Of a stretch of 64,000 bases of DNA, positions 47,354 through 57,452 are shown piece by piece. Location of the stretch: assembly GCA_947488435.1 (NCBI GenBank), contig CANKZG010000001.1, forward strand, positions 558,001-622,000, written 5' to 3'. The notes under the pieces are model-generated. The model searched no databases. It saw only the letters and a list, made by a program, of their open reading frames with translations, and was not told the DNA's origin. Source of the stretch: an uncultured Flavobacteriaceae bacterium. GTDB taxonomy: Bacteria; Bacteroidota; Bacteroidia; Flavobacteriales; Flavobacteriaceae. Numbering within the stretch: position 1 is the first letter of the stretch; every line of letters begins with the position of its first letter. The translations under genes and the position numbers were made by a program.

Positions 47354-48778
47354 ATGATTGAAATTGATTTATTAACCTCAGTTCGTCAATATAAAAATAA
47401 TCTTCTTCTTGAATATGATTCGGGATATTATGAAGGAATTAAAGACACTGTATTAAATCGAGATGATTATACTTGTCAATGTTGTAGATTTAGAGCCAAA
47501 GAATATCAGAGTATTTTGGCTCTGCATGGCAATATCAGAGATCTTGACAATTTAATTACTGTTTGTATTTTCTGTCAACAATGTTTTCAATTACATAAAA
47601 TAGATCAAATAAGTTCGGGCGTTCTTATATGGCTGCCTGAATTTACTCAGGTTGAGCTTAATCGCCTGTCAAGAGTCCTTTTTGTTAGTGCATATGCAAG
47701 GAGAGATGAATATCGAAAGTCCGAGTTTTTTGTCAATAAACTTCTTGAGAGAGAAAAAATGTGTGCTGCTAAAGTAGGCATTGGCAAACCTAAAGAATTA
47801 TTGCAAAAGTTAAGAGATAATGCATTTGATCAAGATTTATTAGATCATGTCAAATCGATACGCCTGTTACCAACGCAAAAGAGAATTCTTAAACAAGGTT
47901 TGTCGGAGTATAATCAATTTCCTCAGATCATAGCCTCTTGGCAAATGGAAAAAACTCTTGAGAAGGAAGACCTAAGTCTACTAAATAAGCTTGATGAGCT
48001 ATTCTATACAGAAGAAGAATTTGAATCTTATCTCTTAGAAAAAAATAAAGGCACAAAAAAAGTAAAGCATAAATCTCAAGAGACAGCATCTCAAAAGCCA
48101 ACCATTGCTGAAATTGCCAGTAAATTACTTGTAGACGCGGCCACCTTCTTTATTACCTTGGCTAAACAGAATAAAGAAATTGAGCAAGAAATGAAAGAGA
48201 ATGCTACCGTTTTTCAACAAATGGCTGATTTACTGAAAAAAGAACCCCTAGGTGTTATCGAGGGCAAATCGCATAGTGAGCTTGCTAGTCGTTTATTAGG
48301 TGATGCCGCAGAATTTTTCGATACACTTGCTGAACAAAATGAACCCATACGGGAGAAAATGAAACAAAACGCCCAGGCGTTCCGAGATGTTGCCGTGCTA
48401 GTAGAAAAAGATCCTTTAAGATCTTATATTCAAGATATTAGTCAGAGTAAAATTACGGAATGGGCAAGCAAGTTACTTCTTCATATTGCTACTCTTTTTG
48501 AGGTGTTTGCTAATCAAAATATTGAAATTGATCAGGAAATGAGGGAGTATGCGCGTGTATTTGAACAAATGGCTAATCTACTTGAAAGCAAACCACATGC
48601 CTTTATGGGGAAAAAAACGCATCGTGAACTAGCGGTTATTTTACTTACGAATGCTTCAGAGTTTTTTAACATGCTTGCCAAACATAACAAATCCATCCGT
48701 GATCAAATGAAGGAGAATGCTTTTGTTTGTGTTAGAATTGCTGATTTATTACAAAACGATCCACAAGGATATCTTTAA
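47354..48778 (+). CDS. DotN/IcmJ-like zinc HNH-fold protein with four helical repeats
   Basis: A 474-residue protein. Residues 33-112 have RDDYTCQCCRFRAKEYQSI, then VCIFCQQCF and LIWLPEFTQVELNRL, the motif order I associate with DotN (IcmJ), a Cys4-zinc HNH-fold component of type IVB secretion coupling complexes. Cys41, 43, 44, 71, 74 and 77 are the candidate ligands. From about residue 250 come four helical repeats of 56-60 residues (LLVDAATFF, LLGDAAEFF, LLLHIATLF, LLTNASEFF), where 1 resembles 3 and 2 resembles 4. No secretion system is nearby. It runs tail to tail with the STAND operon (4-base overlap), an arrangement suggesting shared function. Confidence 0.75.
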   Translation: MIEIDLLTSVRQYKNNLLLEYDSGYYEGIKDTVLNRDDYTCQCCRFRAKEYQSILALHGNIRDLDNLITVCIFCQQCFQLHKIDQISSGVLIWLPEFTQVELNRLSRVLFVSAYARRDEYRKSEFFVNKLLEREKMCAAKVGIGKPKELLQKLRDNAFDQDLLDHVKSIRLLPTQKRILKQGLSEYNQFPQIIASWQMEKTLEKEDLSLLNKLDELFYTEEEFESYLLEKNKGTKKVKHKSQETASQKPTIAEIASKLLVDAATFFITLAKQNKEIEQEMKENATVFQQMADLLKKEPLGVIEGKSHSELASRLLGDAAEFFDTLAEQNEPIREKMKQNAQAFRDVAVLVEKDPLRSYIQDISQSKITEWASKLLLHIATLFEVFANQNIEIDQEMREYARVFEQMANLLESKPHAFMGKKTHRELAVILLTNASEFFNMLAKHNKSIRDQMKENAFVCVRIADLLQNDPQGYL

Positions 48779-49698
48779 TCTTCTTCCGAGTTTTTAGGAT
48801 GGCTATAGGCGATGGGATATTCAATAGTGACAGGTAAATCAGCAGCAATTGGTTCATCATCTAACATTTCAACCATTCCTGAAGGTTGAATAGCAAATTG
48901 GGCTTCAAAAATAGCATTCGAATAATAAATCACCACCCTAGTGTGAAAATTATTATTCTCATTAATGGTAGGAGCGTTTGCCTTATGAACAACGCTTTTA
49001 ATAATATTTTCAACTTCTTCGTTTTCAGGTAAAAACGGATCTTTAGAATTTTCAATAATGTAAAATGGTCCCTCCTCTCCTCTAACAAAGAAGCAAAAGA
49101 ACATTAAGTAATCTATGGCATTGTGCTGATTTAATTGGATTGGCGTCTTTGCATTTAATTCGTGTATTGGGGGTGATGTTCCATTTAATCTATATAATTT
49201 TTTTTCGTCACTAATTAGATAATAAAGATTGAGGTTTGATTCAGACCAAGTCTCATCAGATAATCTAATAAGAAACGTATTTTTATACCATGAGAGTAAT
49301 TTGAAATGTACCTGAGTAGAAGTTTCTATTTGGATAGTTAGGTAATCATCCACTTTTTGCAAACTATCTTTTAAAAAAGACTTAATTCCCGAACCGGCAA
49401 AAAACCATTGGTATTCCGACACATTTCTTCCTACGAACATATTGGTATCTAAAAGATCGGATGGGATGAATTGTGCTATAAACTCTTGATCCAGGTGATT
49501 TTCTACTGTCAAAGATTCTTGAAAAGTCTTCGCCGAAGTTTCATCGCTCGTTCTTTTTTCCAATGCTTTTACTACATTTTTAATGAATTGTGGTTGAGGG
49601 CCTAGGTCGATTTCATCGTTCTTAATGATATTCGAAGTAGGTAGTTCAATTCCTGCTTCTATCATTCGCTTTAAAAATTCCTTTTCAGCTTGTTCCAT
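48775..49698 (-). CDS. Unknown 307-residue protein of the STAND operon
   Basis: I do not recognise this family. Acidic, no signal peptide or membrane helix; strand-rich segments LYYLISDEKKLYRLNGTSPP and FYIIENSKDPFLPENEEVE. It follows the STAND gene by 9 bases, so it is co-transcribed and could be a partner, inhibitor or target. Its 3' end overlaps the DotN-like gene by 4 bases. Confidence 0.75.
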   Translation of the reverse strand: MEQAEKEFLKRMIEAGIELPTSNIIKNDEIDLGPQPQFIKNVVKALEKRTSDETSAKTFQESLTVENHLDQEFIAQFIPSDLLDTNMFVGRNVSEYQWFFAGSGIKSFLKDSLQKVDDYLTIQIETSTQVHFKLLSWYKNTFLIRLSDETWSESNLNLYYLISDEKKLYRLNGTSPPIHELNAKTPIQLNQHNAIDYLMFFCFFVRGEEGPFYIIENSKDPFLPENEEVENIIKSVVHKANAPTINENNNFHTRVVIYYSNAIFEAQFAIQPSGMVEMLDDEPIAADLPVTIEYPIAYSHPKNSEED

Positions 49699-49707
49699 AT
49701 GCTATAT

Positions 49708-52700
49708 TCAATTACGATTTTTATATAAGGCCACTAATACCTTGCGATCTAATGCATTCATCTCTTTAAATAGGTTTGTTTCTTCCAATAAATAATTTGA
49801 CAACGCAAAATGTCGGTTTTTAACAGATAAATGCAGCAAATTAAAATTATCCTTTGTTTTTCTATTTATGTTTGCTCCATGAGATCGTAGTAATTTTATT
49901 GCTTCAATGTTTCCTGCATTAGCGGCTATTTGTATTGGACTAAGATACATCGGTGATAAGTGATTCATCTCTACCATTGCTCCTTCTTGAATTAACATTT
50001 TCATCATTTTCAACGATCCTCCCAGGACTGAAAAACTCAGTGGAGTCCATCCGAAACTATCCGCTTGATTTAAATGAATTTTCCCTATGGCTTTTATTAC
50101 TTTCTCGGCTATCTCTATGTTTCCGGCTAGGCCTGCATATTGCAAAGGAGTCATTCCCTCTCCATCATAGATGCCATTTTTATCTAATAGTGGTACTTGC
50201 AATAAAATATCTACCATCTGAGCATCTCCCTGAGTTATGCTAACGTTTAATGGTAAAACTCCTGATCCGTCTTTTCTATGTGCAAGCCCTGGATGTTTTT
50301 CGAGGAGTAATTTCATTTTACCATATGCTTGTTTTTCAATCAAACTAAATGTTACCGGTTTTTCATAAGCATCCAATACATTAACATCCACATTATTATT
50401 TAGCAAGAAGGTCAACTGATCATTATTACCATTTTTAGCGAAGTAATGAATCAATAATTCTTCTTTGAATTTTATGTCGTCAATATTTTCTTGTTTACTC
50501 AATAATAAATCTGCAACATAAAATCGATCTTGATCCAAGGCCAAGATTAATGGAGTCATATCGGAGTCATTCTTCATATCCAATAACATGGAATTTTCTG
50601 GTATGTTTTGCAGCAAAAATTTGACAACATCTTCATTACCTCGTTTCGCTGCAAGGTGCAATGCTGTTTGTTTTTTCTTTGTTACTTTGTCTAATTTTGC
50701 CCCATTTTCAATCAAAACCTTTACGACATCAATATGCCCGTAATATGCTGCCAGATGTAAAGAAGTCCAATTTTGGTTAATCCAATCCTCATCATCTTTA
50801 TTGAGCTCAGATTCCCATTGATTCAATAATCTATCTTTATCCTTTCCGCCATCTTCAGGAAGATCACTCACTTCTGCGACAAGAACTTCAATCTCCAGAT
50901 CTTCTTCCAAAAGCTTCTCAACTATAGCAGTGTTTCCTTTATAGACAGCATAATGAAGTGGTAGTAAGCCATTTCTAAGGAATATATCAAGACTCGCACC
51001 ATATTCAATTAGCGTTAAAACACATGATAAATGGTCATTTTTTATGGCAAGCATAAGCGCTGTATAATTAAAGTACATTGCATTATCTAATTGCGCTTTA
51101 GTGTGATTCAATAATGTCTTTAAAACTTTACTATGTCCTCTCAATACAGCGTCCATAAGGGGCGTTCGTCCATACTCATCTTGGTCAGTAATTGTTGATG
51201 GGTCATTTTCTACAATAAATTTCACCACTTTATCATGCCCTCCTCTAGCAGCTAAAGTTAGTGTGGATGTTTTTCCCTTACCATAAACATTTACCGTTTC
51301 CATATAATCAGCAAAAAGTTCAACTAATGATAAATGTCCCCGGGTAGCTGCTGCTTGTACTGGTAACCATCCATCTGCATCGGGAAGATATGGGTCAGCT
51401 CCGTATTTCAAAAGCAATTTTGTAATCTCGTGCCGATTGAGAAAAGAAGCTTGAAAAAGCGCATTTCTCTTTTTTTTAGGTTCCAGCAAGCTGGCTAGTT
51501 TATCCTCTGACTCCGGGTTTTCTTGTTCGAGCCAATTCTTAACCAAATCAACGACATTGCAGGAAACCGCAGCATGAAAATTATAAGGATTGGATTTTTC
51601 TAATTCGAATTGTGCTCTCGGTTCATTTTCGTAATTAAGAAATTCAATTAATATAAGCCTTAATTTAGCATAAAAATGATCTGTTGGCAACGGTTTACCT
51701 GATATTGGGGCAAGAATTGTGGCCCACGTATATAGAAATTCTCCTGCTTTTTTTGTAATTCGTTTTCCAAATTCCGCTATCGTTTCTTCAACACTTTTTG
51801 TTTTTTCCCAATATTCTATAATTCCGTCATCTTCAAATTTCCTTCGATATTCTAATCGTTCACTTTCGTCTTTTTTCCACTCTTTGGCTTCTGAATAATA
51901 CTCTATTATCGATTCATGGGTCAGTCGAATATCGCCATTTAAATCCTCTATAATAAGCCGGTGATTTTTAAAATGTTTAACAACTGCTTTCTGTCCAGGA
52001 TCCTCAGGCATAGAGACACTTTTAAGGTCAATTTGATTGCTTTTTCCTGGTAAAAGGCTCACCAGTAGGCGTAATAAATTTGTAACCGTTTCACCTTCAA
52101 TAAAAGCAGGTCCAGCTTCCTTTTTAGCCTCAGATACAGCTTTTTCGGCTTCTTCGTTAATGATTTCTGAAAGTTTGGCATATTTTCCATACTTATCAAC
52201 CGTCAAGTCGTATAATCCACTAGCTTCTTTAGAATATTTAGATTTAAGTTGGCTTTTATCTACTGTTCTCCCATCTTCCTCTATTATTCTCCTCCTGCGC
52301 GCTTCTCTACGGTCGGTGTGGTACCAATGATCATATATTTTAGACATTGCCAAAGAAAGCAATGGGAGTATTGCAGGAGATAAATCCCCTCTTAAAGATC
52401 TATCTAAGGAGTTTATCGATTTTTGTAGTTCCTTTAATAATCCTTCACTCATATTTAAGCGAACCTCTTTAAAAGATCTTGCAATAATCTCTCCTATTAT
52501 TTGAGCTCCTGGCAAGTCAAGTTCAATATCCAAAGCTTTTCCTTTCGAAAACCAGTCTTTTAATTCCTTTATAGAAGTTTTCATCTGTGTTCTCCTAGCC
52601 GAAGGCATTGTAAAAAGCGTTGCCACTCTTCCAGAAGAGCTGACTTTACGTATGAATTCAATAAATCCTTTCCAGGACGTTTCATCTTCCTTTACCTCTA

Positions 52701-54117
52701 GCTTTTCAAGTAATTCTTCGAATTGATCCAATCCAATTACAAGATGACAAGGAGCATGTATAGCGTCGTCTTGATCCAAGACATCCAACCAAGAAAGCAC
52801 TTTTGAAACGCAGGTTTCTACAAGATTTTCATTACTAAGTTCATCCAGTCTAGGATAATCAATTTTCAATTTTGTCTTACCCTTAAATACTTCGTAAAGT
52901 TGCGCTAGAAACTTTAAAAGAAATGATTTATGCTCATCAATATCAAGTTCTGAAGGTCGAATTATATGGAAGATCCAATTTTCTTTCTTGATAAGATTTC
53001 CTATAATCCCCGCACGCATTAATGACGACTTGCCAGATCCACTAATTCCATGAATTTCTAGGAGTGCAGCGCCATCTTTGGAAGAAAGTCTTTCCGTTAT
53101 TTTGGCAATACTAGGTTTAATATAATACTTTTCCCTTCCGTAAAAAGTATCAGTGTCCTCAACATCATAAAATTTTAAGTGTTTAAATGGAGTGTCTGTT
53201 GATAAAAAAGCTTCAGGTTGCTCAAATTCTTCTGGCGGAAGTTTTTCTTTATCACTTTCCTTTTCAGGTGGGTCACCTGAAGCAATATCTCTTTCTGAAG
53301 CCATTTTTTTTAACAGCTCATACATCTCTTTTATATCACTCTTGCTTTCCTTAATATCAACAGCCATTCCAGGAATAAGTCCCAATATCTGTTTTATATC
53401 TTGATACGAATGAAAAAATAAATCGATGCTAGTTTTGAATGACTCAATTGAAACTAATATTTTACCTGTGGACGTTTTAATGTCAATTAAATTTGCAGCA
53501 TCAATTATTTTTGATAATCTGTCATTTTTTTTAAATTCTTCAGCAAAATTCCCGCAAACCAGATCTTGCCACCAATCAACTCGTACCCCATTATCTTCCC
53601 ATCCATTGCGAATTGCATTTCTTATTTCAAGCCCAAAGCATTTAGGAAGTGCTTTTTCCAATTCGTTAATAATCTCGTCCTTTTGTTCAGTTCCAATTTG
53701 GATTAAGTGCGCTTCATCGTCCAACTTTTCAGGCATCAGTAAGATTTCTGTTCTTGAAGCCATTTCAAGATAATGACTATCATCAAATTTTAAATCTTCG
53801 ATTTCTAGAATTTGTTTTTTAAGATACCTTTCAATCTGTTTTAGATTATGAGGAGCTTTGGACGATGAGCTATGTTTATCAAAAAAAGTGTACTTCTTCT
53901 CTACCTGGTGACAAACATCAAGTGTTGCATTCAAACACGCTCTCCTTACGGCCTTTAGTATGTCATGATTTTCAGGTTTCTTGTTTTCAAGTAATTTCTT
54001 GTATACAGAATTTACAGTTCGGTCGAAATACTTATTGGCCTGATTTCCTATTATTCCTCCGCTAATCGATCCAAAAATATAAGCTGCTGTTCCTATTAAT
54101 GTAAACGGTTCGATCAT
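49708..54117 (-). CDS. STAND NTPase with C-terminal ankyrin repeats
   Basis: A 1469-residue protein. Residues 8-28 are a Gly-rich hydrophobic stretch (GTAAYIFGSISGGIIG), possibly membrane-inserting, in an unknown N-terminal domain of ~300 residues. A nSTAND1-like NTPase follows: FYGREK (325-330), Walker A GISGSGKSS (357-365), Walker B LVIGLDQFEELL (459-470), then LPLLSLA. From about residue 850 there are 15 or more ankyrin repeats (such as TPLQYAGLAGNIEIAEKVI). This is the layout of signal-activated NTPases (effector, switch, repeat sensor), seen in several bacterial antiphage proteins. No homologue was checked. Confidence 0.85.
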   Translation of the reverse strand: MIEPFTLIGTAAYIFGSISGGIIGNQANKYFDRTVNSVYKKLLENKKPENHDILKAVRRACLNATLDVCHQVEKKYTFFDKHSSSSKAPHNLKQIERYLKKQILEIEDLKFDDSHYLEMASRTEILLMPEKLDDEAHLIQIGTEQKDEIINELEKALPKCFGLEIRNAIRNGWEDNGVRVDWWQDLVCGNFAEEFKKNDRLSKIIDAANLIDIKTSTGKILVSIESFKTSIDLFFHSYQDIKQILGLIPGMAVDIKESKSDIKEMYELLKKMASERDIASGDPPEKESDKEKLPPEEFEQPEAFLSTDTPFKHLKFYDVEDTDTFYGREKYYIKPSIAKITERLSSKDGAALLEIHGISGSGKSSLMRAGIIGNLIKKENWIFHIIRPSELDIDEHKSFLLKFLAQLYEVFKGKTKLKIDYPRLDELSNENLVETCVSKVLSWLDVLDQDDAIHAPCHLVIGLDQFEELLEKLEVKEDETSWKGFIEFIRKVSSSGRVATLFTMPSARRTQMKTSIKELKDWFSKGKALDIELDLPGAQIIGEIIARSFKEVRLNMSEGLLKELQKSINSLDRSLRGDLSPAILPLLSLAMSKIYDHWYHTDRREARRRRIIEEDGRTVDKSQLKSKYSKEASGLYDLTVDKYGKYAKLSEIINEEAEKAVSEAKKEAGPAFIEGETVTNLLRLLVSLLPGKSNQIDLKSVSMPEDPGQKAVVKHFKNHRLIIEDLNGDIRLTHESIIEYYSEAKEWKKDESERLEYRRKFEDDGIIEYWEKTKSVEETIAEFGKRITKKAGEFLYTWATILAPISGKPLPTDHFYAKLRLILIEFLNYENEPRAQFELEKSNPYNFHAAVSCNVVDLVKNWLEQENPESEDKLASLLEPKKKRNALFQASFLNRHEITKLLLKYGADPYLPDADGWLPVQAAATRGHLSLVELFADYMETVNVYGKGKTSTLTLAARGGHDKVVKFIVENDPSTITDQDEYGRTPLMDAVLRGHSKVLKTLLNHTKAQLDNAMYFNYTALMLAIKNDHLSCVLTLIEYGASLDIFLRNGLLPLHYAVYKGNTAIVEKLLEEDLEIEVLVAEVSDLPEDGGKDKDRLLNQWESELNKDDEDWINQNWTSLHLAAYYGHIDVVKVLIENGAKLDKVTKKKQTALHLAAKRGNEDVVKFLLQNIPENSMLLDMKNDSDMTPLILALDQDRFYVADLLLSKQENIDDIKFKEELLIHYFAKNGNNDQLTFLLNNNVDVNVLDAYEKPVTFSLIEKQAYGKMKLLLEKHPGLAHRKDGSGVLPLNVSITQGDAQMVDILLQVPLLDKNGIYDGEGMTPLQYAGLAGNIEIAEKVIKAIGKIHLNQADSFGWTPLSFSVLGGSLKMMKMLIQEGAMVEMNHLSPMYLSPIQIAANAGNIEAIKLLRSHGANINRKTKDNFNLLHLSVKNRHFALSNYLLEETNLFKEMNALDRKVLVALYKNRN

Positions 54118-54378
54118 ATGGTAACTATGCCTAGCAACATTGTGAAAAATTAGTATTTATCGTAATAGTCTAAAGATAATTAATAAGATTGAATTTTGAA
54201 CTGAAGAAATTAAACTATATTATGAATGGAAAAATTTCTTTACTTAGATTTTATTCGAAAAGTTAATATAGTCCCGCACCAGCTTTTAGTCTAAAGCTAA
54301 GTTATTGATTAACTTTGTTTTTAAATCTTATTAAGGTATTAAATACATCGTTCAAGTTTTAAATTGGATATTTGGATT

Positions 54379-54972
54379 ATGGACAATGAAAGTTCAAGTT
54401 TAGCTAATAGTATAATTGATTCTCGTAAGAAATTGGGATTATCACAGGAAGCATTAGCAGAAAAAGCTAAGGTTTCCTTAAGTACCGTACAACGCATAGA
54501 AAAAGGAACAGTTAAACCGCGTTCATTTACCTTAAAAATTTTGGCAGCATCCTTGGGGATAGAGGTTTCTGACCTATTAACTCATGTAGTAGATAAAAAA
54601 GTGCCAAGTGCTGTTTTTTCAGCCTTAAAAAAAATCAATCGCTATACCCTAATATTCGTGTTTATCCCATTTGTAAATCTCATTATTCCCATAATCGCCT
54701 GGAAAAAAAACAAACAACTGCCTTCCAATGATCGTACAGCTGGAAAAATAATTAGTTTTCAACTCCTGTGGAGTCTCGGTATCATAATTGGCGTATTTCT
54801 TACCATATTTGTAACTAACCTTATTACTGGACAAGCCGGATTAGGGTTTTATGTGGTCAATATTTTTTATTTAATTGGTGTAGTATTCAACGTATTTATC
54901 GTGGTAAAAACAGCTTCACTCTTAAATAAAAAAGACAGTAATGTGTTGAGCTTCGTGCCTAATTTGTTCTAA
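54379..54972 (+). CDS. XRE-type HTH protein with membrane helices
   Basis: A 197-residue protein. HTH LGLSQEALAEKAKVSLSTVQRIEKGTVKPR at the N-terminus, then four membrane helices from about residue 85 in DUF4870-like layout. Likely a membrane-bound transcription regulator. ATG 54379 is chosen over TTG 54364. It is divergent from the STAND gene and could control it. Confidence 0.87.
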   Translation: MDNESSSLANSIIDSRKKLGLSQEALAEKAKVSLSTVQRIEKGTVKPRSFTLKILAASLGIEVSDLLTHVVDKKVPSAVFSALKKINRYTLIFVFIPFVNLIIPIIAWKKNKQLPSNDRTAGKIISFQLLWSLGIIIGVFLTIFVTNLITGQAGLGFYVVNIFYLIGVVFNVFIVVKTASLLNKKDSNVLSFVPNLF

Positions 54973-55153
54973 GCTTAGACAAAGCCAAGAAAGTCACTGT
55001 GTAAAAATCATAAATTTTAAAGAATTGATAATCTGTATTATACGTTAAATGACGTATAAATGCGGTAAGAATGCTATGTGTTTGACATAAGTAATCCGGA
55101 ATACTCCAGATAATTTTATGGTTCAATTAAAAATCGAATAGTAATTACGTATT

Positions 55154-56803
55154 ATGGATAAACGCATATTAAAAATCGGCTTGGGAGTGGTTTCATTAAC
55201 GCTCATTTGGTTCGTATACTTCACTTTAACATCTGAACCTAAAACCATTGGCGATTTAATGGAACATTACGAAAATCCAGGAATGAAACTGAAAATTAGA
55301 AGTCCATTCAGTGGTACCGTACTAGTTGCAAAAAAAGGAGAAATTATATTTAAAGAAGCTTATGGTAAATCCAACAGAGAAACCGGAGAACTTAATACTG
55401 TTGATACCAAATTTGGTATTGGTTCCGTGACTAAACAATTTACGGCTATGCTCATTATGCAAATGGTAGAAGAGGGTAAGCTAAAACTTCAAGATACCAT
55501 TGGTAAGTATCTTCCCTATTTACCTAGCGAGAAAGCAGATCACATTACCATTCATCAATTGTTATCACATACCTCAGGTTTGGGACATTATCAAGCTTTA
55601 TCCACTATAGGTGTTTCTTTATCTGACTTTGGTAAGACTGCATTTACACCAAAGACATTAGCAGAATTAATTGGTAACACCCATATGATTGCTAAACCCG
55701 GAGCGCGTTTCTATTATAGCAGTTTGGGTTATGATCTTTTAGGTGCAATTCTGGAAGAAGCATCAGGTACATCTTTTGCGGATTTATTAAATGAAAAAAT
55801 TGTAATTCCCTTAAAACTAAGAAATACAGGATTTGGAACAAATGCATACGTTTCAAGAGCATTGGCAAAAGGGTATAGCTACCGCGAAGTTTATGGGTGG
55901 GATTGGTGGACCTCAGAGCATGGCGGTAAAATTACGGAGGCCCCTTTTAGAGATCAGTCTACTGCTTATTCTGCTGGAGGTATGTATTCTACTGTAGGAG
56001 ATTTGTTTATCTGGAGTGAAGCCATAAAATTACATCGGTTATTATCCCCAGAACTAACCAAAATAATGTTAACTCCTATCAAAGAGGGTTATGGCTATGG
56101 CTGGGTAAGAAATTGGGATGATGTTGTTGAAAAAAACATCCATGTACGCTTATATGGGCATGGAGGTGCCTTAGCAGGAAACAGTGCTTTTATTGCCATG
56201 TATGATGATGGAACTACAATTATTTATCTCGCCAACCGAAACAACCTTAAAGCCGAAGAAATTTTACATCAAATACACCTAAGAGCCAATAATTTAAAAG
56301 ATGATTTTAAACTAACGGGCTATCCCAATAGAAGTTCCTACACAAAATTTATTAAAGCTGGAGGGATGCATGCTTTGCAAGACTATTTTAATAGACTTTC
56401 AACGTATAGTGGTTATACCGTACATCCATCGAACAGTACCATGAGAGGTGTAATGAAAATTCACCTTGAAGCTCAAAAGACAAGCATAGCGGATAGTTTG
56501 AAGACCGTATTTTTAACATCCCATTATCCTGATGAACGTACCCTTAATGAATTTGGATATAATTTTCTAAATTCTGAAAACCCTAAATATGCTTTAGCTT
56601 TTTTTAAAGAAAATACAATACAATTTCCAAACTCTTCAAATGCATGGGATAGTTTAGGAGAAGCTTATTTAACTTACCAAGAATTCGAAAATGCCGTGAC
56701 TTGCTTTAAAAAAGCCGTCACGTTAGGAGAACAGGTAAATCATACCTCTTTAGAACGCTATAGGGAAAACCTTAAAAAAGCAGCGCAATTGCTCAAAAAG
56801 TAA
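55154..56803 (+). CDS. Serine beta-lactamase-fold hydrolase with TPR tail
   Basis: A 549-residue protein with an N-terminal signal/anchor helix (LKIGLGVVSLTLIWFVYFTLT). The class C beta-lactamase/DD-peptidase fold has SxxK (GSVTKQFTA), YSS as YxN-like and GHGGALAG. The C-terminus has TPR-like AYLTYQEFENAVTCFKKAVTLGE. Likely a periplasmic esterase or peptidase. Substrate unknown. Confidence 0.88.
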   Translation: MDKRILKIGLGVVSLTLIWFVYFTLTSEPKTIGDLMEHYENPGMKLKIRSPFSGTVLVAKKGEIIFKEAYGKSNRETGELNTVDTKFGIGSVTKQFTAMLIMQMVEEGKLKLQDTIGKYLPYLPSEKADHITIHQLLSHTSGLGHYQALSTIGVSLSDFGKTAFTPKTLAELIGNTHMIAKPGARFYYSSLGYDLLGAILEEASGTSFADLLNEKIVIPLKLRNTGFGTNAYVSRALAKGYSYREVYGWDWWTSEHGGKITEAPFRDQSTAYSAGGMYSTVGDLFIWSEAIKLHRLLSPELTKIMLTPIKEGYGYGWVRNWDDVVEKNIHVRLYGHGGALAGNSAFIAMYDDGTTIIYLANRNNLKAEEILHQIHLRANNLKDDFKLTGYPNRSSYTKFIKAGGMHALQDYFNRLSTYSGYTVHPSNSTMRGVMKIHLEAQKTSIADSLKTVFLTSHYPDERTLNEFGYNFLNSENPKYALAFFKENTIQFPNSSNAWDSLGEAYLTYQEFENAVTCFKKAVTLGEQVNHTSLERYRENLKKAAQLLKK

Positions 56804-56910
56804 CTGCTCTGATTAAAAATAACGCGTTTTTACAATTGTACGTTACAAGTTTTAAGTCTCCGCTTTCTAATGCAGAAAATCTAGTGATTTCAATGTTTTT
56901 TCTTATAGCA

Positions 56911-57372
56911 TTACTTTATTCTTTCAAATTCCTTGAAGGCCTTTATGATTTCTCTTCCTGTATTAAATTCGGCAGCTTCATTTTCTATTAAATCTAGGTT
57001 ATTCCCATAGATTGATATTATTTTCTTCCAATCTTCTCGCTCTATTTTCCAATAATTTGGGTTACTAGTTAAAACGGACTTAAGTAAGTCTCCTTCATAA
57101 AAATGTCCTTCAGCTAAAATATCCTTTTCCAATATATCAAGTGCTAAAGGGATTAAATATTTCAACCCTATATCCTGTCCGATAAGTATTCTAAAGTCCT
57201 CTATTTCAAATTGATTTAGTGGTTTTTTTCTCAATTTATAGCAAGTCGTTACAAGATAACTCTCGTCCTCAGGGATTGCTCCCCAATAATCTTTTTCCAA
57301 GTTTTCTAAAGACTTTAAAAGCCAGTTATTTTCGAATTTTAGTCTTTTCTTCTTGTAATCTAATATTTTCAT
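56911..57372 (-). CDS. CDI-type immunity protein (orphan)
   Basis: A 153-residue cytosolic protein. WLLKSLENLEKDYWG, ESYLVTTCYKLRKKPLNQFEIEDFRILIGQDIGLKYLIPLAL and FYEGDLLKSVL are the pattern I recall for contact-dependent inhibition immunity proteins in Flavobacteriaceae. No CdiA, PAAR or Rhs toxin is in the window. It follows the basic 105-residue gene by 80 bases on the same strand. Confidence 0.7.
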   Translation of the reverse strand: MKILDYKKKRLKFENNWLLKSLENLEKDYWGAIPEDESYLVTTCYKLRKKPLNQFEIEDFRILIGQDIGLKYLIPLALDILEKDILAEGHFYEGDLLKSVLTSNPNYWKIEREDWKKIISIYGNNLDLIENEAAEFNTGREIIKAFKEFERIK

Positions 57373-57452
57373 TCTCTATTTGAATGTTTACAACCTTAAG
57401 TTTAAGGAGTTATATGGGGTAGTAAATCTAATAAAAAAAGAACACTATAAGA

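Noticed and set aside
53192-54065. Several ORFs antisense to the STAND gene
   Set aside because: Shadows of a long coding frame with clear domains.
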